From Seriola aureovittata (lineage: Eukaryota > Chordata > Actinopteri > Carangiformes > Carangidae): a stretch of 64,000 bases of DNA. Below, in pieces: positions 1 through 12,300 of this stretch (position 1 is its first letter; each line of letters starts with the position of its first letter). Below the pieces are notes generated by a model. That model had not been told where the DNA came from. It made no database searches and saw nothing but the letters and a program-made list of their open reading frames with translations. Made by a program: the position numbers and the translations under genes. The stretch is from contig NC_079382.1 of NCBI RefSeq assembly GCF_021018895.1, forward strand, positions 21,808,001 through 21,872,000. Reading direction: 5' to 3'.

Positions 1-1052
1 AAGTCCTTCAGTGAGTTTGGAAACCTGGAGCGAGTTAAGAAACTCAAAGACTATGCTTTCATTCACTTTGAAGAGAGGGATGGTGCAGTGAAGGTACCCA
101 CTTTCTGTACTTCTGCTGTTTGTGTCATATTTCAGCTCCTCAGCCTCAATCTAAATAAGTTTGTTGAACCAAAAGTCACGTGCACAAATGTTGTCGCTTC
201 CTTTGCTCAGGCATTAGAAGAAATGAACGGGAAGGAGCTGGAGGGAGAGCCGATTGAGATTGTTTTTGCCAAACCACCAGATCAGAAGAGGAAGGAACGC
301 AAAGCCCAGAGACAAGCAGCCAAAACACAAATGTAAGAAACGTTTTGTCTCATTTTCTAATGACGGGCGGATCAGGACGCCGCTGTCTGTCCTTGCTCAT
401 AGCTTTGTTCATTCTTACTTCTTGCCTTCTTTATCTCATCAGGTATGATGACTATTACTACTACCCTCCCCCTCCCCACATGCCTCCACCTGTCAGAGGC
501 CGGGGCAGAGGCGGCAACCGGGGCGGCTACGCGTATCCCCCCGACTACTATGGTTATGAGGACTACTATGACTATTATGGCTATGACTATCACAACTACC
601 GCGGCGGCTACGACGACCCGTACTACGGTTATGACGACTTCCAGGCCCCGAGCCGAGGGCGCGGTGGCAACAGGGGCTCCCGGGGAGGATCCTCTCCAGC
701 CAGGGGACGCGGCGGCGCCGGTGCACCCAGGGGCAGGTCCAGCTTCTCCCAGCGTGGCGGGCCGGGACCAGGCCGCGGCGGGCGGGGCGCAAGAGGAGGC
801 GTGCAGCCGAGAGGGCGAGGAGGGGTACGTGGTGCGCGGGGTGGCCGCGGTGGAAATGTAGGAGGAAAGCGCAAAGCTGATGGGTACAACCAGCCAGATT
901 CCAAGCGTCGCCAGACCAATAATCAGAACTGGGGCTCTCAACCCATTGCTCAGCAACCGCTCCAAGGTGGTGATCATTCTGGTAACTATTCTGGTTACAA
1001 ATCTGACAACCAGGAATTTTATCAGGATTCTTTTGGGCAACAGTGGAAGTAA
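1..1052 (+). CDS. syncrip: syncrip (hnRNP Q) C-terminal part, 5' truncated by the window edge
   Basis: Three coding exons are seen: 1-93, 211-332 and 443-1052, with GT-AG introns between them, giving 274 residues before TAA. The first exon holds the end of the third RRM, including the RNP1-like stretch KDYAFIHF. The second completes RRM3 and a basic region (KPPDQKRKERKAQRQ). The third carries a Tyr/Gly-rich segment, many RGG/RGRGG motifs, an NLS-like GGKRKADG and the ending GQQWK. hnRNP Q binds RNA and acts in mRNA splicing, stability and translation in nucleus and cytoplasm; RGG boxes bind RNA and are arginine-methylated in this family. The ending NQNWGSQPIAQQPLQGGDHS favours SYNCRIP over the paralogue HNRNPR, as I remember them. 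Earlier exons lie outside the window. The GC-rich last exon contrasts with its AT-rich surroundings. Confidence 0.95.
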
Positions 1053-1297
1053 ACCAGTAGGGCTTTGATAACAAAATACGTGTTTATTGTTTTTGTTTTT
1101 GTCTTTTTATTTAGAGACTTGATCTGATTGGCCCTCAATCCCATACGGTTGCCTGCATTTTTTCCTCAAAATTGGTGACATCTGGCAAGATATCTTTTTG
1201 TACATATTTTAATAATCCGCTTGGACTCAAACAATAGTCACACTCCCACCTGTTTCTGGCGAACTGGTTTTCTTTTTTTTTTCTTTTTTCCTTTTTC

Positions 1298-1328
<31 letters not shown>

Positions 1329-1645
1329 TTTATTTTTAAGATGGTCGTTTAAAAGATTTTCCATAACAAAGTTTGAAAAAAATTTTTAGATGCAAATATG
1401 TGCTCGAGCTGTCTATTTGGCTATAGCTTTATGTATGTTTTTAGAGATTCTGGTTTCCATGTTTTAAGTAGCTAACAGCAACAAAGCATATGTCTCCTAA
1501 ACATGTATTTAAAACAAATGAAAATACAATTTGTATTGTCACAAAGTAATGCGTGTCTTGTTATTGAAAAGAAAAAAAAGGACCATCGTAGTCCTATTTT
1601 TTGGCTTTACATTTTGGCTTGTATTCTTTGCTGTTTGTCTGCTTT

Positions 1646-1651
1646 AATAAA
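1646..1651 (+). terminator. syncrip: Proximal poly(A) signal of syncrip
   Basis: AATAAA lies about 600 bases after the stop codon, followed by a stretch with GTGTACA and TTGTGTTGC that could act as a downstream element. Use of this site would give a short 3' UTR for the long isoform and exclude the alternative terminal exon at 2623. Confidence 0.45.
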
Positions 1652-2622
1652 CATACACGCACACGTGTACAAAACTTCAAATTGTGTTGCAAATTCATGT
1701 TTCGGCAAATTCTCTCTTCAAATTGCCTTCAAATTTTAAGGCTCCTTGTGGAAGAAAATGGACTAAAGGTTTGCCAATGTTGGCCACATGCTACAGTGTC
1801 ACCTTGCATGCCATCAAATTCCAAATCACCTACTTCTATAGTCGGCATCTCTCAAGTGCTCTGTATGTGTAGTGACATACTTCATCCTTATGAGTTCCTC
1901 TCATGTCCAAAAACATGTCTCACAAATTGGTGTCCTAAATTCACTGTCAATGCAGCATTAAGAGTAAGCCCCACCCCCACCCCCCCCTACAAGTCGGTCA
2001 TACAAGTCCCTTTTGTTACTGGTGGGGGGGGTGGGTAAAAGCACAATTTGATTTATTAATTTCAAAGTGAAGCTTTTCCTTGTCCCAGAAGGATCTACCT
2101 AGCTGTTGAAGGCCTGGATACTAATCTTGCATGTTTATCTGGAGGTTTGATATTGTGCTACTGTGATAGAGAACTGCCCTGCATGACTTGCTTGTAGTGT
2201 TTTTGTTCCGTTTTTGCTTTTCTAGATAATAATGGCTGCTTTTAACCCCCCCCACTCCCCTTCCCTTCTTCTCTGCCCGTCGTTAAGCGTGTCCACGTTT
2301 CACCTGCTGCACCTCAGACGATTTTAAGTTTTGTTTTTCTTTGTTTTTAAATTATCCAAACCAGGCCGATTCTCTGCTTGTCGTCCTCTTTAAGGCATTG
2401 ACATGTGCATGTTACGTCAGAGGGCGTGCAAGTCTGTCAGAATGCTTTGTCTTCTAATGTATGTAAATTCATGTTTTTACGTGTTTACGCAAATTCTCCC
2501 TCTGCAGTTAATGCTGAGTGCGAGTGTGTGAGAGTGAGGGACACAGAACAGTAGATGTGTGTGTAGATGTAACACGATCCTGTTTTCCATTCTCTAATTG
2601 CTTCCTTTTGTTACCTGACTAG

Positions 2623-2664
2623 CAGGAAAAAGGGGTCGAGGCCGGTCCTGATGTGTCGCTATGA
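2623..2664 (+). CDS. syncrip: Alternative terminal exon of syncrip (short hnRNP Q isoform ending)
   Basis: A strong donor, GGG|GTACGT, sits in phase 0 inside the last exon (exon end 824, GT at 825-826). At 2621-2622 an AG acceptor, preceded by a pyrimidine-rich tract, opens a short frame reading Q-E-K-G-V-E-A-G-P-D-V-S-L-stop. From memory, mammalian short hnRNP Q isoforms end QGKGVEAGPDLLQ after the same RGRG position, so this coding ending looks conserved. Splicing 824 to 2623 would remove the last 75 residues, including the NLS-like GGKRKADG and the Gln/Asn-rich tail. The interval 825-2622 would then be an intron in the short form but coding sequence plus 3' UTR in the long form. The acceptor is a TAGCAG tandem site, so use of the second AG would delete only the Gln. 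Confidence 0.8.
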   Translation, partial: QEKGVEAGPDVSL

Positions 2665-5464
2665 AGACTGACCCGTGTATGGCGTTGCACACTGCAGGCT
2701 GCCAGTGGATGGAATGGTAAGGTCACCTGACTCAGTGGTCCAGTGGTATTCCAGCCCTTCTTTTAAGGAGCAGATCTCCTGAAACTGCCACGTTTGAAGA
2801 TAATCAGAAGAGCAAAACTTGAGCTTTTCTTTTCTTTTTCTTTTTTTTTTTTTAAAGCATTGACTCTTAAGTTAATAAGTCCCAGCCCCAAATATGCCAT
2901 TTGAGACCTACTGAGTTTGAGTTCATGATGGACATCCTTCTGGAAAAGTCTTTGCACTTTTTTTTTTTTTTTCTGTTTCAGTTTGGAGTGGTTTAGTGGA
3001 ACTTGATGCTACATATTTTGTTTTTTGTTTTTATTTGTTTCTTTGAGTTCTTAGACTACATCTTTACGATGGACTAGACATGATAATCTATGATTATCAG
3101 GTAGAGTTGAGGTGTGATCACCCGGCGTTGAAGGTCGGGCATTCCAGGAAAATGGTTCTTTGAGAACTAAAGCCACCAAGGGTTTGTTAACTACCTCAGT
3201 TTCGAGGACTCACCTGCTCCGTGTCATTTTGTACTTGAGGAAACTGAGGCAGGGTCACACCCACCCACCCAACCCCCAACTCCTCCCAGCCCCTCCCCCA
3301 CCCCCACCCCTCCACCTCAGCGATATGCACAGGCAACAACGACAGAGCACTTAATGAATTGTGGTTCTCAGCTGAGACTTGACGTAGGCTGCTACTGTGG
3401 ACGTGTAGCCGGTCCTCCTGAAATGAGCCTGAACAAGCCTTGCTGTCTTTATCAATGAACTGAGTGATGATGTAGTTGACGGACAGATAATTGTTTTTAT
3501 AGCTTTTCTTTTTCTTTTTTTTTTGTAAAATCTTCAATACCTGGAAACCACAGTCATCCTTTGTCTTCCACAATTGGAAAATTACTTTAATTTCTTGTTT
3601 TGCAAAGTGATGTCTCAGGCTTGTCTGCTCTGCGCTAACATCTTGTGTTTGTGCACAACATGAATGACCACTGACATCCAGTGAAGCTGCTTTTTATTCA
3701 GAGTCTCTGAGCAAGTCTGGAAGGAAGTGAATTCATTTCCATGTCGTGAAAGTTTTACGAATCGGATTAAACGCAAGTTTTCATCGCAAAAGCATGATTA
3801 TCCATTTCACATTGTACGTCACTGTAGACTGATTATCATGCTGTATATGTGGTCGTGACTAATTTTCCTGTAAATTGATGTCAAGTCACGTCTTTTCAGT
3901 GTACTCATTATACTGGAGGTCAAGTTGTTAAGAATTTAAAGGAGCAGATCCATCCTGCAACATTGACACTTGGGGGGGGTAAAATAAGACTTTAAGGATG
4001 CACCTTGAATTTGTTTTTTTGGGAGTCTGAAGTGTTCTACAGCCTGTAAGATACAGCCAGCTTGTCAGTTTTTCAGTGAGGGTTTTCTGTTGTGCATTTT
4101 AGTTAATAATTAATATTAAAAAAAAAAAAAATCACCTTGTATTTGAAACAGTCAGTATAAAATGTAAAGGATCAATCTGGTGTTATTCTGTATTTACCAG
4201 CTGCGACAGCGTGGCCGGTATTGTTTTATTTTTCATGTTGTGAGTCTGTGTGTGTCGTCATGGAGACACCTACTGTAGCAGGAACTACCAGAGAGGTGGT
4301 TTTGATCTAATCTGTCTGTGGACAGATTTTGTCACTGCAATAGTGTCACAACCTGCGAGATACAGTCATGAAACTGTACAGTTGTGTGTTAAGATCAAAG
4401 ATGGGCGCGGCCCGCCACACGAGTACTGATGTAATAATGTAGTAATGGCTTCTGGGTACTCGTTGGTCAAAACATCATGTAGAGCCTGGTGTGAGCCAAT
4501 CACAAAATGGTTTCTAATTTGGTTATTGTCAAAAAAAATCAATATCAAAAACAATGTCTGTGACACTCAAATCAAACCCACTGGAAAACGGCTCACAAAA
4601 ACTTAATTTCATTTTCTAAAAAGGCTCTAATTTCCTAAAACAGCTGCTCACTGTAGTTTTCCCATAGGGAATATTTGGGGCAGCAGGAAAAATAAACTTG
4701 TGTGTTCATGTTAATGAAGGAACATGTCACCCAGTGCAGCAGTGTGGCTCACTGATGTGTTTTTAATAGTTTCAGGAAACAATGGAGCTCTATTGTAAAA
4801 TACAGAATATCACCAGACTGGTCCTTTTTAAATGATGTAAAATATTTATTCATTTGCACCAATGATCAGTAATCACACAAGAGAAGAATTCAATTGTACA
4901 GAGATCCGTTTCTGCACCCACATAATGTAATGAATCCGTGAGATGGCAGGAGGTATTCTGGGAATTGTAGGAAATCACAGAATGAAGCAGTTGGAGTTTA
5001 CTTCATCACAAAGTGACTCTTGAAATGAATTGTACATCACAGACTTGTGTGGTTTTTAATGGTGAAACAGTATCTGAGGTTGGATTTCTCCTTTAAGCTC
5101 TTTTTAAACATCATTAGTAGCAGTTAGCAGTTGTTTTGGTTTTTCATTTCATTTTATTTTATTTTATTTTATTTTGTGACGTTTGCCATGAACCAGTGTC
5201 TTGAATCTGACTCATGTTTAGCATCTTCCAGTTCAGGAAAGATTGTGCAGCTTGTTTTATTTTTCTCTTCTTACCCAGTTCATGAAAAACAGCCAGATTA
5301 TGAGTTTTTTTCACACTAGTATTGACTCTGTTGGATCACCAATTTTAAGGGTCAAGAATGTTTTGTTTTTTTTCTTTTTTCTTTTTTTGCTAACAAGTGT
5401 GTTTGCATTTTTGCAAATGAATTGTTTTATACTGTACAGTGAGGTGAGTTAAACCTATTTTTCT

Positions 5465-5470
5465 AATAAA
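5465..5470 (+). terminator. syncrip: Distal poly(A) signal of syncrip
   Basis: AATAAA is followed within about 20-40 bases by TTGGTTG, a long T run and GTTGT, a good GU/U-rich downstream element. It is the best candidate for the transcript end of both isoforms. Beyond it the sequence becomes more evenly AT-rich. Confidence 0.5.
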
Positions 5471-5499
5471 GTTATTGACTTTAACCTTGGTTGTTTTTT

Positions 5500-7130
5500 T
5501 TTTTTGTTGTAACGCCAGTGTTAATTCTTGTATATAGATATTCTTTACATCGTGGACTCGACCTGTGAAGCTCATTAACATAGTACAGTACGGCTACATT
5601 TTACAGATCATGGAAATGCTTATTAATGCTGTTTTTAGGATATCTGTAAATCTTAAAGTCTTAAAAAGTAAATTTTCTGCCCCCCATCTGGTCCAAGGTC
5701 ACATTAATTGATTAATTACATTACTCATTGTTAGTAAAGTCGGTGAAGTACTGACAAAAATTGTATATAAATGTCATTAAATTAATTTAGTTAATTATAG
5801 GGACCTCCTGTAGTTCATTTTAAGATATATTTTAAATTTTAAAATCTTGAATTTAATTTGGTGAACAATGCAGAAACCTTGTTTGTAACCTATTTGCCAT
5901 TCAGCTTGACTTTAGTTTCATTTTTAAACTATCTATTTAGTTTAAATGAATACATTTTATGTAGTTAAACCTTCACAGGGTCATTGTCAAAAATAAAATA
6001 AAACAAACAAACAAAAAACATGCAACAATAAAGGTCAATAGTGGTGGAAGCCCCTTTAAATGTATGGGTCTGGCATCTAGTCCTTTAAATTAAATAGAAC
6101 TCATCCACATTTTTACCCACACATCTACAAAACATAACTGTAATAAAAATAATAAATTAAACTTAAATATATTTTTAAATGTCAACAGGTCGTTGAATGA
6201 ACATTTGATAATAATTTAAGTCACTACTGACGCGCTTTAAATTTACCAAAACCTGGGATCGCCCCGAAACGGAAATGGCGTTGACTGGATTTAGGGTTGC
6301 CATGTCCGCATAGCAAAACGACGCTTTTGGTGCGTTGTTTGTGTTCAGAGAGTAGCTGTGTGGCAATTTTACTCAGCAAATAATTTGTGAATAACAACAA
6401 GTAACGACTTTTGAATTAATAAAAGTATCAAATTAATTACAGACACAACATCCAGCATAACTGACATATTTGGTGTGCATAAAGTAACGACAAACATAAA
6501 ATATAAACAAGCATAATAATACAGAGAAAGAGAGGAAAAGTTAACTTTCAAATACTTTAAATTGTTTTGATTAATATAAATAAATCTTAAATCAATATAT
6601 TAAAATATTCAAAAAAAAAATTTAAAAACAATTTGAGATTACACTAAAATAGAGGTGAAGTCATTAGCTGACTGATAGAATATAAACTACCAACTGTTTT
6701 GGTAATAGATCAAGTCAAATTTCAAGCTAAAATGTCATAAAAATAATTTTTTCTAGGTGCAGCTTTTCCAGTAGTAATATGTTTTGTGTTATTCTTTATT
6801 TTTTGTACCAAACCTTGAATATTTTTCGAACTATGTGTTTATCGAAATAAAACCAATGTCTGAAGATGTTACTCTGGGCTCTGGGAAATTGTGCTGCTAT
6901 TTTTCTAAAATATTTTTTTCTGATATTAACCCTGTTTTGTAGAGTTAAATAAGACAGTTCTTCATGAAAAAGAACCTATTCGTTTTATCTATTTCAAAAT
7001 AATGGGTGATTACATTGTGCGCTTGCAAACTCAATCTGATTAACCTACTATTGTTTGCCATGTAATCCCATTAAATTTGGTTTCAAGAGTAGAAGAAGGT
7101 TTTCGTCTTTACAAACAAACCTTTTATTTT
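5500..7130. other. AT-rich spacer between syncrip and snx14
   Basis: No ORF with recognisable homology and no RNA gene is seen. The stretch holds A/T runs, some AATAAA-like words around 5990-6005 and 6121-6155, and short TTAATTA-type palindromes. It probably contains the snx14 promoter-distal region. Confidence 0.5.
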
Positions 7131-7299
7131 TAAGGCCGTTAACAAGTCGCTATTACTTGTTTCCGTCGACAGATCTGGCAACCCGGGTGGATTAGAAAAC
7201 ATTCCATCTGTCAAGGAAGTCGGTCGGGACTTTCAAAAAATGGAAAACATGAAGTAAAAACTTTCGCAATTGAAGAAAGTAACTTGAATTAAGGACTGG

Positions 7300-7379
7300 T
7301 CTGGCCACCAGCCGAAGACTTCACCTATGGATAAGATGTGTTTTATTATATGAAGAAGCTCGTCGATAGTCTTGTCGCT
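7300..7379 (+). other. snx14: Probable 5' non-coding exon of snx14 (5' end not defined)
   Basis: A donor GCT|GTAAGT at 7380 and an acceptor CCCGCCCACAG ending at 7585 would join an upstream leader to 7586, thirteen bases before the ATG at 7599. The leader has two upstream ATGs. One (7327) opens an 8-codon uORF. The other (7351) would read across the junction and stop just before the main ATG. The transcription start is not visible, so the left border is arbitrary. This is inference from splice signals only. Confidence 0.4.
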
Positions 7380-7598
7380 GTAAGTTAAAGCGTTAACCGC
7401 TGACCTGAAAACTAACGTTAACCGTTAACCTAGCTAAAACGACTCGGGTTAGCTAACTTCGACATGGTTTAAACTTGATTTTCAGACGGGTAACTTCACT
7501 ATATGTAGGTTTTTAATGCTTTAAACAGACCAAAACGTGCCCGTTTAGTGTTAACTTGTATGAAATGTGTTTCCCCCGCCCACAGCTCCGCTGAAAGG

Positions 7599-9322
7599 AT
7601 GGCAGGTATTTTAACGTATGTGGAGGATTTGAAGCGGGGACTGAAGATCGACGTGCTGAGAGAAGTTGGACGGCAGTACCCGGTCTTCTGCTTCCTGCTG
7701 CTGTGCATGCTCTCTCTGACCGTGCTGCTCAACAGGTAACATGTTAAACGATAAAGTGAGCTGGGGAGTGTCAGATTATCAGCTGAAACACTGGGTGGTG
7801 GGTCATGTGATGTCTGGAGGAGTGTGACCTGCTGCTGATACCTGATCAGAGCAGAGCTGTTTATCTGTTTCACCCAGTGTTGTTGTTTGTGTTTAATCTG
7901 GACTCTCACGTTTAGATTAAAGGCTGTCATTAGTCACCTGCATGCATTCTTTAAATCTGATTAATTAACAGTTATGTTTCAAGTTGAATTCACTATTTAG
8001 TCCATGGACAGACTGACACACCGAGGCCCTGAGCACAGACATGTAGAAGCTTCCCTATATAGGAGAAAGTCATTGTAGTTGTTTTACACCTTTGTGGCTG
8101 CTTACATCACTTTGTGGTTGTGTTATGTCACTGTGTGGTCATGTTGCATCCCCTTGTAGTAGTCTCTTGTCTCTGTGCAATTGATTTACGTCACTATATG
8201 GTCACGTTGCATCTCTTTGTGCTCATTTTGTGTCTATTTAAGGATGTTTTATGTCACATTGTGGTCATGTTATGCCTCTAGTATTTCAAGTCTAGTATTT
8301 TAAGTCACTTTATGGTCATTTTGTATTCCCTTGTGGTACTTCTGTGTCTCTTAGTGGTTGTTTTACGTCACTTTGTGCTGTTTTGATTCTCTTTGTATTT
8401 TTTTGATTGACATCCCATTAAAAAACAGTATCAGTCGCCTCAATCTGAGGCTCCAACCTACAGTCCCCAGAGTCCCTGGGTTAGCGCCTGGGAGCCTTGT
8501 TCAATAATCAATCCAGGGTTAAATCAGTATCCATGTGCATTCAAAAAACACCCTGGAAATTGTCATTGTTTAGTACACTGCTTACTTGACAAATAAACTG
8601 ATTTCTCAATAACAGCAACAATTCACGGTACAAAATAACATGTTAGATAATGAAATTAAAGAATGTGAATGATTGATGTCAGCTGTAAGTGAAACTTAAA
8701 AAGGACTCAACCATGAAACTGAAGGACTGTTGCATGCTGAAGAAGGCGTAGCTGAAATGTCTGTGCATTTTTACTTGTATAACTCAAGGCACCAGGGGTA
8801 TGGTCATGGGTGCAATACAAACACAGTGACCACAAGGAGGAGCCAAAGATTAAATGCTGATTAATGTTTCTTTGCATTGTATTTGAGCACTGTTATTAGG
8901 TCACTTTTAATGCTGTGTAATCTGCCTCCAGGTATATCCACATCCTGATGGTCTTCTGGTCTTTCCTGGCTGGTGTCATCACTTTCTACTGCTCCCTCGG
9001 ACCAGAGTCTCTTCTCCCAAACATCCTCTTCACCATAAAGCCAAGAAGCAAAGTAGGTTGTAACTTGCATGTGTTAAAGTTGAGTTTTATTTATATGAGG
9101 GTCGCTCTGTGGAGGAGTGTGTTGTTTGCTTACATGGAGATGTTTCCAGTGATTAAGTGGCAGCTGAGAAAATAGCTGATGATATTTTATAGTGTTCGAT
9201 TTAACACTAAAGGAAACTAATGATTTATATTTTCTCCTCCAGCAGCAGCAGCAGGAGCAGGAGCTGTTTCCTCTGGGCAACAGCTGTGCTGTGTGTGGGA
9301 AGGTCAAGTGCAAACGTCACCG
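7599..9322 (+). CDS. snx14: snx14 exons 1-3: N-terminal membrane hairpin and cysteine motif
   Basis: Residues 1 to about 112. A short basic/amphipathic leader ([20 protein letters not shown]) precedes hydrophobic segment [19 protein letters not shown] second one, [17 protein letters not shown], follows within ten residues, so the two form a tight membrane hairpin; in this family it anchors the protein in the ER. Exon 3 encodes a glutamine run and then a Cys cluster, [12 protein letters not shown], which looks zinc-binding and is conserved in mammals. The exon 3 acceptor lies in a CAG/AGC repeat, so the number of Gln residues can vary with the AG chosen without changing frame. Confidence 0.93.
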
Positions 9323-12300
9323 GTACGTTCACAAGCAGATAATGTTGCTGGTCAACTCCTCTTTGTTAATTTGGCAGCTATAGTTACTAGTTACTTGGCT
9401 GATAAAGACTTTACATACGCCGATGTGTTGTAGCAGAATATAAAGTACTTAAATCAGCTCTGTCTCAACCAACTTTAACTGTAAAACATTGCTCACACAT
9501 TAATGAATCAGTAATTATAATTAAATAATATAACGTTGTCTCAATACACCTTTTTGCTAGATAATGAAAATGTTTATTTATGATACCTTCAGTATGTTTT
9601 GATCTGCGCTTTTACGTAATGAAGATTCTGAATGCAGGACCTTCAGTTGTGATGGAGTATTTTTAAATAGTTGTTTTCATACTTTTAATCAAGTTCTTCT
9701 TCTACCACTTTTCCATAATCAAAGATAATTGTGATAATGAATGATATGATTCCTTTCTTTAAATTATTTTTTCATGTTATTGACATTTCAAAAGCACAAG
9801 TACATTCTGCACTAGTTTGCCACCTAGTGGATATTGTTAAACAGTGCTGCTGAGGACAGATACATTTCTACCCAAGCCATTATTAATGATGATGGGCTTC
9901 TGGTAAAGTCACTTTATCTGTGTTGTTTAATGTCATAAATAATGGATGACTTACAGACACACACAGCATCAATGACTCCAGACCCAGAGGCAGTTCAAAG
10001 TGAAGTTCCCCCTCACAGACAAACAGGATGAAGGAACTGAAAACGGGCAAAATACAATTACTAAAAACAGAAAGCAAAACAAAACACAAGGGGTTCTTTA
10101 AGCCATCACAAATCTTGTTTGTTGACTGTAGAGGTTTTTATTGAATAACCTCCTTTCAGCCTCTGACAGCAGTCACTAGTGTTTGGACTTTACCTGGAGT
10201 GGATTCCACTCTGGTGTTGCGTATGATCACTGTGTTTTTCAAGTGTTCATTCAAGAAACAGGCACTAAGAACATGCACAAATATTTTGTTCTTTGCAGGC
10301 CGACGCTGCTCCTTGAAAATTACCAGCCATGGTTGGAGCTGAAGGTTAATTCAAAAGTGGACGCTTCAGTAGCAGAGGTAGGTCGATGGATGGTTCAACG
10401 TCAGCGGTTTTTATACAGAAAAAATGTCTCTGACATTCTGACAAAACTCTGAAAAACATCGACTCAACCTTCTGATCTGATCTGACCTGTTCTGTCCCCA
10501 TCCTGCAGGTGTTCGAGTTAGTGCTGGAGAACTTTGTCTACCCCTGGTACAGGTATGAAGAGAAATCCCAGAGTGTTTTATCGTCTGAAGAAGGTGGATT
10601 TTTACAGACTTATGTAGGAGTTTGTTTTTAAACTTCCTCCTCTGGTTTTCAGGGACATCACAGATGATGAAGCATGTGTTGACGAACTGAGGATGACCTT
10701 TCGCTTCTTCGCTTCAGTGCTCGTCCGCCGAGCTCAGAAGGTGACGCTTAATCACTCTTCAGCAAAGATGGAGCAGTTAGCAGATGTTTAGCTTGATGTG
10801 CTCTCGTAAAAGACTTGATGTTGTTGCAGCAATCCTGGTTTTTCATGATGGTTTTTCAAAGACTAATTTACACAGAAGGTCAGAAAACTCAAATGCAGGT
10901 TATTGTGTCACCGGAAAACAATTTCATGGTTCTCTCACTCTCCTGCACACGGCTCTGGTCCGCTCATATCCAATTATGCTGCAAACACCAGGAGGTTGTA
11001 AAGTCTCACAATCATGCAGATTTAGGTGCAAACAAAACACATTCTAAATCAGTACGTTTTTACTTACAGCACTGAGTTTACCATCTTCTGTTGATGTTTG
11101 TTCATTCATGATGAAACTTTGGTCGCAGGCTAACTGTGAAGTGTTCTCAGTCGCAGTTTACTTGTTATTTCTTTTGTGCGTTTCACTGATTCGGGACATC
11201 TTTTTGGCAGGTCGACATCCCCGCTGTGTTTGCAGACAAAGTGATGAAAGCTGCAATGAAGCACATTGAAATTATTGAAAAAGCTCGAGAAAAAGGTAAG
11301 TACATATATTCACTTTCACATTCTTGCATATATTAATATTAATTGTTTCTCTTTTTAATTTTAACTTCAGGTTTGACTGCTGACAGTTTAGCTATAAATC
11401 TGGAAATGGTGACAGTTTTCTCTCCACTCAACTAGAACTGAAACGGTTAACATCTGTACAACGATAAAAATGAGTGACCTTTGATGATGCAGCCAAATTG
11501 ATAAGTGAAAATGTGTTTCCACCTCGTGTGTGTGGTCTGATTTTATTTGTCAGGTTGTTACGTCGTCTTACACCAGTTATCAAACACAACAAACCTGTGA
11601 GAACTGGCAGGAGGTGTTCATATGTTCTTTAAGCCAAGTTGTGTGATGCTGGGTTTAATATCCACTGTGTTGTGATGTTATATTGTGTGTGTGTGTGTGT
11701 GTGTCTGCAGTGAACAGTGTGGAGGGTTTACAGCAGGCAGCTCTGGATGAATACGGCCCCGAACTTCACACTGCTCTGCGCAGCCGGAAAGACGAGCTGT
11801 TTTACCTGAGGAAGCTGACTGAGATGCTGTTTCCCTACGTCATGCCTCCCAAAGCCACAGACTGCAGGTAGGGAGACACAAACAGAGACTGACCAACCTC
11901 CTTCTCAGGCTGGACTTTGAATTTGGGAAGATCTGTCTCCTTAAATGTTAAAGTTGTAACCAGTGGTTTTTGTCTTGGCTCAGGTCTCTGGCTCTGTTGC
12001 TGCGGGAGGTGATGGCCGGATCTGTCATCCTACCAACCATGGACTTCATGGCTGACCCTGTGAGTAGAACAGGACTATGTGTGTTGACAGTTTAACGAAT
12101 GAGCTGCTCGTATTCTTCTTTTAATCCTGTAAAACTTGAAATTAGTGGAGAGTGTTTGGCTTCACCAAATGAAACCACAGACAGGTGGAGAAACACTTCA
12201 TCTGGCCATTAAAGTGGTGATGTTACAGCTCTAATAACGCCTCCTAGCTGCATAAAATAGCCTGGTGCTACACAGGGAAGTAACTCAAGAAAATAACTTG

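Larger units (their letters stand above)
1053..5490 (+). other. syncrip: syncrip 3' UTR, long and T-rich
   Basis: No conserved coding sequence is seen apart from the alternative ending at 2623-2664. The stretch has long T runs, an ATT repeat near 1313-1329, several C or G runs (1973-1988, 2022-2033), and AATAAA signals at 1646 and 5465. Very long 3' UTRs are usual for vertebrate SYNCRIP. The end near 5490 is inferred from the second signal and the T-rich/GTTGT sequence after it. Confidence 0.6.

Noticed and set aside
372..1074. Antisense and shifted open frames over the syncrip last exon
   Set aside because: Shadows of a GC-rich RGG-coding exon in the true frame.
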